In this document: piece by piece, positions 1 through 9,707 of the stretch | How the letters are laid out: every line of letters begins with the position of its first letter | How positions within the stretch are numbered: position 1 is the stretch's first letter | Origin: Clostridium putrefaciens | GTDB taxonomy: Bacteria; Bacillota; Clostridia; Clostridiales; Clostridiaceae | Reading direction: 5' to 3' | Assembly (NCBI RefSeq): GCF_900461105.1 | Contig: NZ_UFWZ01000001.1 | Coordinates: 930,001 to 994,000, forward strand | Length of the DNA stretch: 64,000 nucleotides | Notes under the pieces: model-generated | Databases searched by the model: none | What the model saw: only the letters and a program-made list of their open reading frames with translations | What the model was told of the DNA's origin: nothing | Made by a program: the position numbers and the translations under genes

Positions 1-1
1 A

Positions 2-1324
2 ATATTTGCATTTGTATCTGCTAGACTACATCCGCTTATTATGATAGTGCTAATTGTAACAGGTTCTTTTAGAGTTATTAAAGATGTGAAAAATAGAAAA
101 TGGATTTTAAATCATCAAGATGAGAAGAATTCTCTTGTTTATGAAAATTATTATTTATACAGAAAGTGCTTGGATGATAAGATAGGCAAGGATGTAAGAA
201 TTTATAAAATGCAAAAATGGTTTTCTGATAAATTTAGATTTTTACGTTAAAAAATCATGTTTTATAATAATAAAAGAGAAGTTAATAATTTTAAGGCACA
301 AGGAATTGGACTTTTAGCAGTATTATTTAGAGATGTTATTTGCTATGGGTACTTAGTGTATAGGGTTACAAAGGGTTTATCCATAAGTGATTTTGTTTTA
401 TATCTTGGGATAATTGGTGGTTTAAATGTATGGATTAAGAATATATTTCAGCATTATGCTAGCTTTACAGAAAATATTATTATTGTAGATAATTTAAGGA
501 CATTCCTTTTAAGAGAGGAAATTGGAGAAGGTAAATATGAATTAACAATACCAAAGTCTAAAAACTATACCTATGTTTTTGAAAATGTTAGTTTTTCTTA
601 TGAGGGGGGTATCCCTTTATTTGAAAATTTAAACTTAACCATTGAGGGTGGCGAAAAGATAGCTCTTGTAGGTGCAAATGGAGCTGGAAAAACTACTTTA
701 GTGAAACTTATGAGTGGGCTTTATAAGCCAAAGTCAGGAAGAATACTTATTAATGGTGTGGATATTTCAAAAGTTAATCCAACGGAAGTATTAAAACTTA
801 CTGGTATTGTATTTCAGGACATCAAGGTATTTCCAGAAAGCATTGTGCAAAACATATCTTGTAAATTAGAAAAATATAGTGATGAAGCATTAATAAATAA
901 GAGCTTAAAAGGCGCTAGTTTCTATGAAACGGTACAAAACTTAGTTTCAAAAGAAAAAACTATTTTAACTAAGAACCTAGATGAAAATGGTGTGGAGTTT
1001 TCCGGGGGACAGTATCAAAAATTAATGCTGGCAAGGGCCCTTTATAAAAATGCTGAGGTTTTAATTTTAGATGAGCCAACAGCTGCATTAGATCCTTTAG
1101 CCGAAGCAGATATGTATTTAAAATATAATGAATTTACAAAGGGAAAGACCTCACTTTTTATTTCACATAGATTAAGTTCTACACAATTTTGTGATAGAGT
1201 TATTTTTCTTGAAAAAGGTAAGATAAAGCAGGATGGTAGCCATGAAAAGATAGTTAGGGAAGAGGGACCATATAGAGAAATGTTTTTAGCACAAGCTCAT
1301 TATTATCAGGAGGAAGTAATATGA
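2..1324 (+). pseudogene. ABC exporter half-transporter, 5'-partial and interrupted by an in-frame stop
   Basis: One reading frame runs from the window edge to 1324, broken only by TAA at 248-250. Residues on both sides read as the membrane domain of a fused TMD-NBD exporter. After the stop come the last membrane helices and a full nucleotide-binding domain: Walker A GANGAGKTT (~661-690), Q-loop VFQD, signature SGGQ, Walker B LILDEPTAALD and H-loop SHR. The ATG at 257 has no ribosome site, so I read this as a broken gene rather than two genes. It overlaps the next exporter half by ATGA (1321-1324), which is typical of a heterodimeric exporter operon. A CAA-to-TAA change would explain the stop. 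Suppression or a sequencing error cannot be excluded. The substrate is unknown. Confidence 0.75.
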
Positions 1325-3171
1325 AGATAGGTAAATTGCATAAAGATACCTTTAAAATAATGAAGAGATTTCACTCCTTAGATCATTCTATGGGGCCCCT
1401 TATTATAGTGAGTGCTTTTGTAGCAGGTTTGGTTCCATTTATATCCATAGCCTTTAGTGCTCCTATATTAAATGAGCTTATAAATAAACAATACAAAGTT
1501 GCATTTAAATACTCAATAATAATGGCGGTGATGACTTGTGGTTTTGGAATTTTATCTGAGTACCTTAATAAATTGGTTAACGTACGATCAACAGCTCTTT
1601 CTATGAAAATTGAAAGTATGATTCATGAAAAACCCTTAAAGCTTGATTATGCAAGTGTTGAAGATGGTAATGTTATAAAAGATTTCACAAGCGCTTTTAT
1701 GGCACTAAGATATAAGGGTAATTATGCAACTCTTTTAAAAGATTATGCAAAGCTTTTGCAAAATGTTATTTCTTTTATATTTGCCATAGCCTTAACTTTG
1801 AAATTATGTATTAGTGATGGAAAATCTAATTATACATGGTTAAATACTATTACGAGTCCTTTGTTTTCAATTATGTTTATCTTAATAATAATTATTTTAA
1901 TAAGCGGTGTCATGGGGAAGGTTGTAAAGTGGGCACAAAATAAAATAAGTGAATTATTCGAAGTGAAGCTGGATAGTGAAAAGAGATTTGCTTATTTAGC
2001 TAGAATGATTAGGGATGAGGATATGGTTAAAATGGTCCAATCCTATGATGCGGAAGATTTAGTAGCCGATACTTTTAACAAAACAAGTAAATTAATAAGA
2101 AAGAATTATAAAAGAGAATGTACATTTTCGAATATAAGCTCTGTTGTACAGGCTTTTTCAAGTGCACTTATTACGGTGTTATCTTATGGAGCGGTTACTT
2201 TGAAGGTATTAGCAAATGCTATAAGTCTTTCGAGCTTTTTAAAATATAGCCAGGCAATTATTAAAATGAATGAAGCTATTCTTAATATGGTTTCGGTTAA
2301 TGAAGATATTTCGGAAATAATGGTATACATGAATAAACTTATGGAGTTTTTAGATTTAGAAAATAAATTTGAAACAGGATCAATTCCTATTGAAAAGAGA
2401 AGTGATCATGAATATAAGTTTTGTTTTGAACATGTATGGTTTAAGTATCAATATAACAATGATTATGTATTAAAGGATATTTACTGTGAATTAAATCTTC
2501 ATGAAAAGGTTGGTCTTATAGGACCAAATGGGGCAGGCAAAAGTACATTTATAAAGCTATTATGTAGACTTTATGAACCTACAAAGGGAAGGATAACCTT
2601 AAATGGAGTGGACATAAGAAAATATAATTATGACGAATATTTATCATTATTTTCAGTGGTGTTTCAAGACTTTGGATTATTTTCTTTTAGTTTAGGAGAA
2701 AATGTAGCAAGCTCCATAGATTATGACCAAAATAAAGTAAAACGTTGTTTAAATAAAAGTGGTTTAAATGATTTTGAGGATAAGATTTATGAAAACATTA
2801 ATGAAGTTACAATGATAAGTGCAATTGGAAGCAGTGGCAAAAGTGAAAAGTTTAGTGGTGGAGAAAAGCAAAAAATAGCAATTGCAAGAGCACTTTACAA
2901 GGATGCCGCATTAGTAATTTTAGATGAACCAACAGCAGCTCTTGATCCCTTAAGTGAATATGATATATATCAAAGATTTGACTTATTAGTAGGTGATAAA
3001 ACTTGTGTTTATATATCACATAGAATGAGTAGTTGTAGATTTTGCTCTGATATTATTGTACTTGACATGGGAGAAATTGTTGAACGTGGCAATCACGAGA
3101 GCTTATTAAAAGAGGGTAAGTTATACAGCGAAATGTGGAATGCTCAAGCTAAATATTATGCGGTGAACTAA
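1321..3171 (+). CDS. ABC exporter, fused permease/ATPase, partner of the broken upstream half
   Basis: This 616-residue protein has an N-terminal membrane domain (helices around residues 25-75, 150-195 and 265-300) and a C-terminal ATPase domain. Visible ATPase motifs are Walker A GPNGAGKST, Q-loop VFQDFGLFS, signature FSGGEKQKIAIARAL, Walker B ALVILDEPTAALD and H-loop SHRMSS. Its start overlaps the stop of the preceding half-transporter, so the two were made to be co-translated and probably dimerised. With that partner interrupted by a stop codon, this half may now work alone or be non-functional. The sequence does not show the substrate; peptide or drug export is typical of the family. Confidence 0.85.
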   Translation: MKIGKLHKDTFKIMKRFHSLDHSMGPLIIVSAFVAGLVPFISIAFSAPILNELINKQYKVAFKYSIIMAVMTCGFGILSEYLNKLVNVRSTALSMKIESMIHEKPLKLDYASVEDGNVIKDFTSAFMALRYKGNYATLLKDYAKLLQNVISFIFAIALTLKLCISDGKSNYTWLNTITSPLFSIMFILIIIILISGVMGKVVKWAQNKISELFEVKLDSEKRFAYLARMIRDEDMVKMVQSYDAEDLVADTFNKTSKLIRKNYKRECTFSNISSVVQAFSSALITVLSYGAVTLKVLANAISLSSFLKYSQAIIKMNEAILNMVSVNEDISEIMVYMNKLMEFLDLENKFETGSIPIEKRSDHEYKFCFEHVWFKYQYNNDYVLKDIYCELNLHEKVGLIGPNGAGKSTFIKLLCRLYEPTKGRITLNGVDIRKYNYDEYLSLFSVVFQDFGLFSFSLGENVASSIDYDQNKVKRCLNKSGLNDFEDKIYENINEVTMISAIGSSGKSEKFSGGEKQKIAIARALYKDAALVILDEPTAALDPLSEYDIYQRFDLLVGDKTCVYISHRMSSCRFCSDIIVLDMGEIVERGNHESLLKEGKLYSEMWNAQAKYYAVN

Positions 3172-3577
3172 AAGAATCATGATTTGAGCTATTGGTAAGA
3201 GGGTATCTTGTTTCACTTAAGTACACGGGTGAGGAGATTTAAAGTAATCATATAAATGTGAAGAAGGCATTTAGTCTAGCAAGGTGGAGTGATTGATATA
3301 TTGATTAAGTATGATGTTAGGTAATTGTTAACCACTCATCCAATAGATGTACTTAAAGATACCCTGATTATTTATTGTATCTTTAAATAAATTAATGAAA
3401 ATAAGAAAACAAAGCGGTAGGTAAGAATAGTATCTAATGTTTAATTTTGTGAAAGAAGAGGAAAGATAATATTCTTGTGGAATATTATACAAGTGGTTAA
3501 TATGATTTATATGACAGGTTGAATAAGATATAAGAATAGTTTTAAAACACATTATATTAAGTAAGGAGTATTATGAT
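3172..3577. other. Intergenic stretch, no gene recognised
   Basis: About 400 bases of AT-rich sequence. No convincing reading frame, strong hairpin or repeat was seen. The only functional element is a ribosome site (AAGGAG near 3562) ahead of the next gene. Confidence 0.5.
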
Positions 3578-5340
3578 ATGTTAAATGGTAAAATAATAAG
3601 AGATAGTGTTCATGGAGATATCTTTATAGAACAAAAGTTTTTAGACTTAATTGAAACACCTGAATTTCAAAGGCTTAGAAGAATTCATCAGTTATCAGTA
3701 GCAAATTTAGTTTTTCCTTCAGCAGAACATACTAGATTTTCTCATTCTATTGGAACATTTCATGTGATGAAGTTAATTATTGATCATTTTGAAGAAGTGT
3801 TTAATGAGGTAAATATAGTAATTGGAGATAGGGATAAGAATTTATGCTTAGCTATAGCACTACTTCATGATATTGGACATGGACCATTTTCACATGCTTT
3901 TGAAGGAATATCAAAGGATAGTCATGAAGAATGGACAAAGAAGATAATATTGTAAGAAGAAGCTTTAATAAATAAGATATTAAAGAGTAATTTTGACAAT
4001 GACTTCCCTAATGATTTAGTAGAATTAATTAATAAAGAAAGACTAATTAAAAGTAAAGGGTTTAAGGGGAATAGGGATCAAAAAATAGATTTGTTTTTTG
4101 TGATGTCTTCATTAATTAGCAGTCAATTGGATGCAGATAGACTTGATTATTTATTACGTGATTCATTGAATTCAGGAGTGAAATTTGGGAATATAGATAT
4201 ATCAAGAATAATAAAATCAATGGGAATTACTATTTACAAAGAAAATCTTTATGTTTGTATAGGTGATAAATATTTGCCTGATATTGAAGCATATTTGCTA
4301 TCAAGATTTCAAATGCATGAAAGCATATACTTTCATGATAATAAGTGTGAAATGGAGTTGATAATAGAAAAAATATTTATGAGAATAGAAGAATTATATA
4401 ATTTAGGAGAGTTAACAGGGATAGTTCCAAAAGAATTAATACCAATATTAAAGAAAGAAGAAATGAATATCAAAGATTATATAGAATTAGATGATTATAT
4501 GATGATTTCTTTATTTAAAAGTTTATATAAAGTTGAAGATAATGTTTTAAAAGAATTGTGTGCAGCAATTTTGTATAGAAAGAAATACAAAAGGGTAGAA
4601 ATTATGGATAATGGATTTGGATATGTAGATAAGTTTAAATTGAACTTAGTTAAGCTTTTAAATAAATACAATTACAGGGTTAAGGATATGGAAAAAGAAT
4701 ATTTTTGGTTAGAAAAAGATATAAAAAATGTTATGTATAAAAATAACAAAGAAAATATTTGGATAATATCAACTAATGGGATTGTATCAGATATATCACA
4801 AATATCTAATTTAGTAAATGTACGAAAAGAAAAAAGAATTCACTTTATAAGCTATGATATATTGTATAATTTAATACCTTATGAACAGCTAGAATTATTT
4901 AAAAATGAACTAAAGCAAATAATGGATTCTTATAATAGCAGAAATCATATTGAAATAGAAAGCAAATATTTAATACCTAAAGAACTAAAAGAAGATATAA
5001 TTATTTCATTAGAAGAGACTGATAAATATAAAATTTCTAATAAAACTAAGGTTACACAAATGGACATTTATTATGATACTAATGATTTTAAGCTTTTAAA
5101 GAAGAAGATATCATTACGAATGAGAGAAATAGATAATAAATATTATTTAACAGTAAAATTACCAACTGTACAAGATGTGAATGAACGATTTGAATACGAA
5201 TTTTTAGTTAATGACAAAAACTTAATTAATAATTTATATTTATTTGATGAATATTTAGATTTAGATATATTAAAAATACTTAAAAATACTAAACCCGTTT
5301 TAAATATAATAAATGAAAGAGAAAAATATGATATATATGA
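3578..5340 (+). pseudogene. HD-domain phosphohydrolase fused to a CYTH domain; interrupted and 3'-truncated
   Basis: The frame starts at 3578 behind AAGGAG. It encodes a COG1078/SAMHD1-like HD domain: RRIHQLS, HTRFSHSIG and the metal-binding core HDIGHGPFSHAFE. TAA at 3953-3955 interrupts it, and the same frame continues with no other stop through LDADRLDYLLRD, which is typical of that family. The C-terminal part (from ~4940) is a CYTH domain, with an ExExK signature (IEIESK) and LRMRE and LTVKLP strands. CYTH similarity stops near 5330 and the frame then runs into the next gene's sequence, ending at a chance stop at 5380. Half of the CYTH barrel is therefore missing. The intact ancestor would have paired a (d)NTP phosphohydrolase with a triphosphate-binding domain; the fusion is seen, its role is inferred. 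Confidence 0.75.
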
Positions 5341-6384
5341 AAAGGATTCAAACATAATTGGCAAAGCATTAGGGTTGTAACGAAACTAGAAGAGGAATCA
5401 TTAAATTTGACAGACCATACTCTTTGGGGAATTTTAAATCATAGTAAAAAACAATATGAAACATGTAGTTATTATTGTAATGATAAAGATAAAAGTAGAT
5501 GTAATTTAATTCATGAAGAAAAATCATGTAATTCAAGTGGAATTATGTCACTAGAATTTTATGAAAACGATTTGAATGATATTGTTCAACATACAAAATT
5601 TGATGAATGTTGGTCAGTTGAAGCAGAGGTAGTTAATATAGCTGATGAAATAGCACAAAGGCATCATGATATTGAAGATGGGTTAGAGTATAATTTAATT
5701 CTTATAGATGAATTAGTGGATGAAATTAAAAATAGTTTTAAAGATTGTATTATTGACGAGGATAAGAAGAGATTGGAAGAATTGAAGAATAAATCTAAAT
5801 CAATTCAATTAAGAGAGTACTCAGCGATTATTGTCAATACTCTTACTAGTGATGTTATTAGAAGTAGTCAAGAAAGATTAGAATCATTAAAGGAATCATT
5901 GGATATTAAGACAAATGAAAATTTTTATAATAATAAAATAAAAATCGTTAATTTAAGTAATAAAAACTGTTTAAATCAGTTAATTAATTTTTCTCCAAAA
6001 GTTAAACGAGAAGATAAAAACTTTAAAAAGTTTTTACGAGATAGAGTATTAAATTCATTTAAGGCGCAAAGAATGGATGGAGTAGGCAATCATATTATAA
6101 AAGAATTATTTAAAGCATATATCGATAATCCACAACAACTTCCCGATAAGACAATTATTAGTTTGTATATAAACTTAATGTCAGAGGGTGGATTGGATGA
6201 GTATAAAGTAAACGGTAAAATATCAGTAGGGAAATTAAGAAATAAGTTGCAAGTAGATCATAATAATAGATTTAGAGAAAGTAATTATATTAATGGCTTG
6301 ACTAGAACAATATGTGATTATATTTCGGGAATGACGGATAGATATGCTATAAGTGAACATAGAAAATTATATAATTATAAATAG
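5341..6384 (+). pseudogene. dGTPase-like protein, N-terminal HD half deleted
   Basis: The open frame begins after a stop at 5338-5340 and immediately reads as the middle of a deoxyguanosine triphosphate triphosphohydrolase: GFKHNWQSIRVVTKLE, then LNLTDHTLWGIL, then VEAEVVNIADEIAQRHHDIEDGL, and near the end ICDYISGMTDRYAISEHRKLY. The segment with the first HD-domain metal ligands is absent. A TTG at 5407 could serve as a start but would make an incomplete enzyme. The join with the CYTH gene near 5340 looks like a deletion that removed the end of one gene and the start of the next, in different frames. A cysteine-containing insert (residues ~18-40 of the TTG reading) is unusual for the family. 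Confidence 0.7.
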
Positions 6385-6571
6385 AATGAGGTATGATATA
6401 GCACATTAAATCAGATTTGTATAATACATTGGCAGATGGAAATCCTTTTGTTGTAATAGTTTTTATTATTGAATGTGATTGTTAATTAATGTACAATTTA
6501 AGTGTTAATATAATTTTATTTTTCGTTTAATATCAGGAGCATATTGCTAATTTAAAGATTGGAGTAAAATA

Positions 6572-7078
6572 ATGAAAAAGAATACATTTAAAGTTTTGAA
6601 ATTATTTATTTGGTTGTTATTTATCTTATATTTATTTATTCTTATTAATGTAATTGTCTTAAAAGGTATAAACCCATTAAAAATTACAATACCTAATATA
6701 CATAGATCTTTCATTGAAAAAATATCAGCTATAAATTTCATTCCTTTTAAAACAATATTATATTATTTAGGTGGGAATGAGCCTTTAACTACATGTGTAA
6801 AAAATATACTAGGAAATATTTTTGCATTTAGTCCCCTAGGGTTTTTATTACCCATACTATTTAAGAAATGTAAAAAGATTAAACATATATTTTTTGTATC
6901 ATTTATACTAAGCTTATCAATTGAAATAACCCAGGTACAGTTCTATTTAGGAAGCTGCGATATTGATGATATTATACTAAATGTTTCAGGAGCTATTTTA
7001 GGATTTGCCATATATCAAGTGATTCTTAGACACAGGTGGAATTTGCTTATAAGGAATACATCTCCATCTGAAACCTAG
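6572..7078 (+). CDS. VanZ-like membrane protein
   Basis: This 168-residue protein has four predicted membrane segments (about residues 10-30, 75-95, 103-122 and 132-150). It carries the VanZ-family pattern: INFIPFKTI, NILGNIFAFSPLGFLLP, EITQVQFYLGSCDIDDIILNVSGAILGF. VanZ proteins are small integral membrane proteins; the founding member gives modest teicoplanin resistance, and most others have no known function. The core ends near residue 148. The last ~20 codons (7011-7078) coincide with one end of a repeat found again at 36.4 and 47.7 kb, so the native C-terminus seems to have been replaced. The ATG at 6572 follows a weak site (GGAG around 6561). Confidence 0.75.
   Translation: MKKNTFKVLKLFIWLLFILYLFILINVIVLKGINPLKITIPNIHRSFIEKISAINFIPFKTILYYLGGNEPLTTCVKNILGNIFAFSPLGFLLPILFKKCKKIKHIFFVSFILSLSIEITQVQFYLGSCDIDDIILNVSGAILGFAIYQVILRHRWNLLIRNTSPSET
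7011..7069 (+). repeat. Partial copy of a ~150-bp dispersed repeat at the vanZ 3' end
   Basis: About 59 bases from TATATCAAGTGATTCTTAGA onward match, with a few changes, the reverse complement of the ends of the repeats at 36233-36386 and 47592-47732. Similarity starts abruptly at TATATCAAG in all three places. The hairpin half of the full element is missing here. Confidence 0.7.
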
Positions 7079-7180
7079 AGCACCTCTGAGGTTCAGAAAA
7101 TTACCAGGTACAAACATTTTACATTACCATATTTGCTTATATTACTTTATATGGTACAATAGCCAAAGAATATATTAAGG

Positions 7181-7582
7181 AGGAATGTAAGTTATGAAAC
7201 CAGCTAGTTGCTAAACAAGATATTGATTTCACCTAAAAATTAATAATCTGTTCTATTAGAGTATTACTTTCACATATATGTGGAGGGTGTATTTGTTGCA
7301 CTCTTTTATAGAATTAGCAATTTAGAAGATAACTTACGTTACTAAAATATTTATATTTAATAAGATGAAAAGGTTTAATGATTTATATAGTGGTAGTATA
7401 GTGTTTTGAAGCTTAATATGATGTTAGCTTTAAGTTAGTTAATATTAAGTTTAACTTACAGTGAGCACTACCTTAAAGGATACCTACTTAAAATTTTTAA
7501 TAATTTCTAGTTTTATCTTAATTAAATAGAGTAATTTTGTGTTTTAGACTGTAAGAGGAGAAATCTTCTTATGGTCTTTTTG
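7181..7582 (+). promoter_or_regulatory. Attenuator-type leader of a lost ABC-F resistance gene
   Basis: A strong ribosome site (AAGGAGG, ~7177-7184) precedes a six-codon open frame, ATG 7194 to TAA 7214 (M-K-P-A-S-C). About 330 bases later lies a terminator-like hairpin, arms around 7546-7560 and 7564-7577, followed by T residues. Leader peptide, long untranslated stretch and terminator ahead of an ABC-F gene is the known arrangement for antibiotic-induced attenuation. Here the downstream gene is only a relic. The match is by arrangement; I do not recognise the leader sequence itself. Confidence 0.45.
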
Positions 7583-7667
7583 TTGTGCGAATACATTTTT
7601 ATAATAATAGAGTTTGGCGAAAAAGGTAAAGAATAAAAAAAGTAAAGAAAGAAAAGAGGAATTTATT

Positions 7668-7839
7668 ATGATGGAATTATCTTTTAATAACTTAAAGAAG
7701 TATCTAGATGCCACTCTAGTTCTTGAAAATATAAGCTTTAGTGTTTATGATACTTGAAGGTAAGGCTAGAGAGTATTTATCAAAGTTTATGTTCTTTGGA
7801 AGTGATGTATCTAAATATGTAAGCTATGTTGTTATATAA
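7668..7839 (+). pseudogene. Relic of an ABC-F ribosome-protection ATPase gene
   Basis: Behind AGAGGA, an ATG-ATG start reads 29 codons resembling the first strands of an ABC-F ATPase (MMELSFNNLKKYL...VLENISF) and stops at 7757. In another frame (7756-7839) the sequence resumes as KAREYLSKFMFFGSDVSKYVS, which corresponds to the segment just before the second ABC signature. Several hundred codons between them are gone. It cannot make a working protein. ABC-F proteins of this kind protect ribosomes from lincosamides, pleuromutilins or streptogramins. Confidence 0.6.
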
Positions 7840-7907
7840 AATTTTGCTATATACTTTAATAAGATGCAAAACAAGAAGATAATAGGTTTATTTATTAGGA
7901 GGGTAAT

Positions 7908-8588
7908 ATGGACACAAAGAAAATTTTTATTATAGAGGATGAGGAGAAGATTAGGAAGGAACTAAGCACATTTTTAAATAGATATGGGTATGAAACTAGT
8001 TATTCTTTAAATTTTGAAAACATAGTAGAAGAAGTTATGAAAGAAAAATATCATTTAATTTTATTAGATATTAATCTTCCTTACTATGATGGTTATTATA
8101 TTTGCAGGGAAATAAGAAGAAGAAGTTCTGTGCCAATAATAGTTGTAACAAGCAGGGATAGTGAAGTAGATGAGCTTATGAGCATGAATTTAGGGGCAGA
8201 TGACTTTATAACAAAGCCTTATAATACTCAAATACTTTTAGCTAGAATATCTTCTATAATAAGAAGAACCTATAGTGATTCTGATTCAGAGATATTGGAA
8301 TACAAAGGACTTTTACACAACTTATCCATAAGTGAAGTGGAATATAATAATAATAAAATAGAACTTAGCAAAAATGAAAGTAAGATATTATATGTTTTAA
8401 TAAAAAATAAGGAAAAGATAGTATCTAGGAATGAAATAATAGAAGCTTTATGGCAGTCAGATGAATTTGTTGATGATAATACATTAACAGTAAATATAAA
8501 TAGATTAAGAAAAAAGCTACAAGAAATAGGCGTAATAGATTATTTAAAAACTAAGAGAGGTCAAGGGTATATATTAATATGGAATTAA
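7908..8588 (+). CDS. BceR-type OmpR/PhoB-family response regulator
   Basis: This 226-residue protein has a receiver domain (residues 1-115) with acidic pocket E10/D11/E12, phospho-acceptor D54 (LLDINLP), switch threonine T81 and conserved K103. A winged-helix DNA-binding domain follows (about 130-226, ending LKTKRGQGYIL). It is followed, with a 10-base overlap, by an intramembrane-sensing kinase and then a BceAB-type transporter. That order is diagnostic of peptide-antibiotic detoxification modules, in which the transporter senses the drug and signals through the kinase. The regulator probably activates the bceAB-like genes. GGAGGG at 7898-7903 supports the start. Confidence 0.9.
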   Translation: MDTKKIFIIEDEEKIRKELSTFLNRYGYETSYSLNFENIVEEVMKEKYHLILLDINLPYYDGYYICREIRRRSSVPIIVVTSRDSEVDELMSMNLGADDFITKPYNTQILLARISSIIRRTYSDSDSEILEYKGLLHNLSISEVEYNNNKIELSKNESKILYVLIKNKEKIVSRNEIIEALWQSDEFVDDNTLTVNINRLRKKLQEIGVIDYLKTKRGQGYILIWN

Positions 8589-9595
8589 TGGATTTCATTA
8601 AAGAAAGAATATTATTTATAATTATAAGTTTATCTATACTAATATTTAGTTCAATATTACTAGCTGCTCTAGGGGTAGACTCTTATGCTATCTTTTTTAT
8701 TTTTATACTTAATCTTATTGGAATATCCATATTTCATGTATATGACTATTTTAATAAAAGAAAGTATTACAATGAGGTAATTTCAAATTTAGACAGGTTA
8801 GATAAGAAATATTTGATTTCAGAGGTGATAGATCAGGGGAATTTTCTAGATAGCAAGATTTTGTATTACATAATTAAAGAGGCCACTAAAGCTATGAACG
8901 ATGAAATTGCTTCTTTAAAGATAAATAATAATGAATATAGAGAGTATATAGAACTATGGGTTCACGAGGTAAAGACTCCAATATCTAGTTGTAAGCTACT
9001 TATAGAAAATAATAAATCAAATATTACAAAAAGCATAGATGAAGAAATAGATAAAGTTGAAAATTATATAGAACAAGCTCTCTTTTACACTAGAAGTAAT
9101 GCTTTAGAAAAGGACTATATAATAAAAGAATTAAACTTAAAAAACTCTATTAATAAAGTTATAAAAAGAAACGCTAACACATTAATAGAAAGAAAAATAA
9201 AAATTGAAGTAAAGGATTTAGAGGAAGTTGTTTATTCGGATAGTAAGTGGATTGAATTTATTATAAATCAAATAATATCTAATTCCATTAAATATATGGG
9301 GAAAAGTGAAGGTGCAATCAAGTTCTATACAAATAATATAGGAGAAAATATTATTTTGAACATTGAAGATACAGCCACTGGCATGAATGAGAAAGATGTA
9401 ATTAAGGCTTTTGAAAAGGGGTATACAGGAGAAAAGGGCCGTAAATTTGGGAAATCCACTGGCATAGGTTTATATCTATGCAAAAAGTTAGCTATAAAAC
9501 TTGGACTTGGAATAAGTTTAACTTCAGAAATTAATGTTGGAACTAAAGTATCTATAAATTTTCCTATAAATAGAATGATGATTTTTGAAAAATAA
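8579..9595 (+). CDS. BceS-type intramembrane-sensing histidine kinase
   Basis: This 338-residue protein has two closely spaced N-terminal membrane helices (about 10-30 and 36-54) with almost no external loop, the hallmark of intramembrane-sensing kinases. The phospho-acceptor is H129 in LWVHEVKTPIS. The ATPase domain shows the N box (NQIISNSIKYM), DTATGM and the G box (GKSTGIGLYL). Translation is coupled to the regulator gene by overlap; ATG 8588 is an alternative start three codons in. It presumably receives its signal from the downstream ABC transporter rather than from the drug directly. Confidence 0.9.
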   Translation: MELMDFIKERILFIIISLSILIFSSILLAALGVDSYAIFFIFILNLIGISIFHVYDYFNKRKYYNEVISNLDRLDKKYLISEVIDQGNFLDSKILYYIIKEATKAMNDEIASLKINNNEYREYIELWVHEVKTPISSCKLLIENNKSNITKSIDEEIDKVENYIEQALFYTRSNALEKDYIIKELNLKNSINKVIKRNANTLIERKIKIEVKDLEEVVYSDSKWIEFIINQIISNSIKYMGKSEGAIKFYTNNIGENIILNIEDTATGMNEKDVIKAFEKGYTGEKGRKFGKSTGIGLYLCKKLAIKLGLGISLTSEINVGTKVSINFPINRMMIFEK

Positions 9596-9707
9596 CTTTA
9601 AATATAGTTATATTACAAAAGTGTAAGCTTTCTGTTATGTTGTTCTATGGCTCTAGGGATTAATAAGGCTTACAATTATCCTAAAGACTTAGTAGGAGGA
9701 GGATAAT

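Noticed and set aside
257-1324. Separate gene starting at ATG 257
   Set aside because: Same frame as the upstream segment, no ribosome site, and the protein would start inside the membrane domain; a nonsense-interrupted gene explains it better.
4091-5380. Independent CYTH protein starting near 4091
   Set aside because: Same frame as the HD-domain segment before TAA 3953; the start lies inside HD-family sequence and the C-terminal codons after ~5340 are out-of-frame dGTPase sequence.
7260-7330. Possible small peptide gene at 7277 behind a GGAGGG-like run
   Set aside because: The GGAGGG follows rather than precedes the ATG, and no conserved peptide is recognisable.
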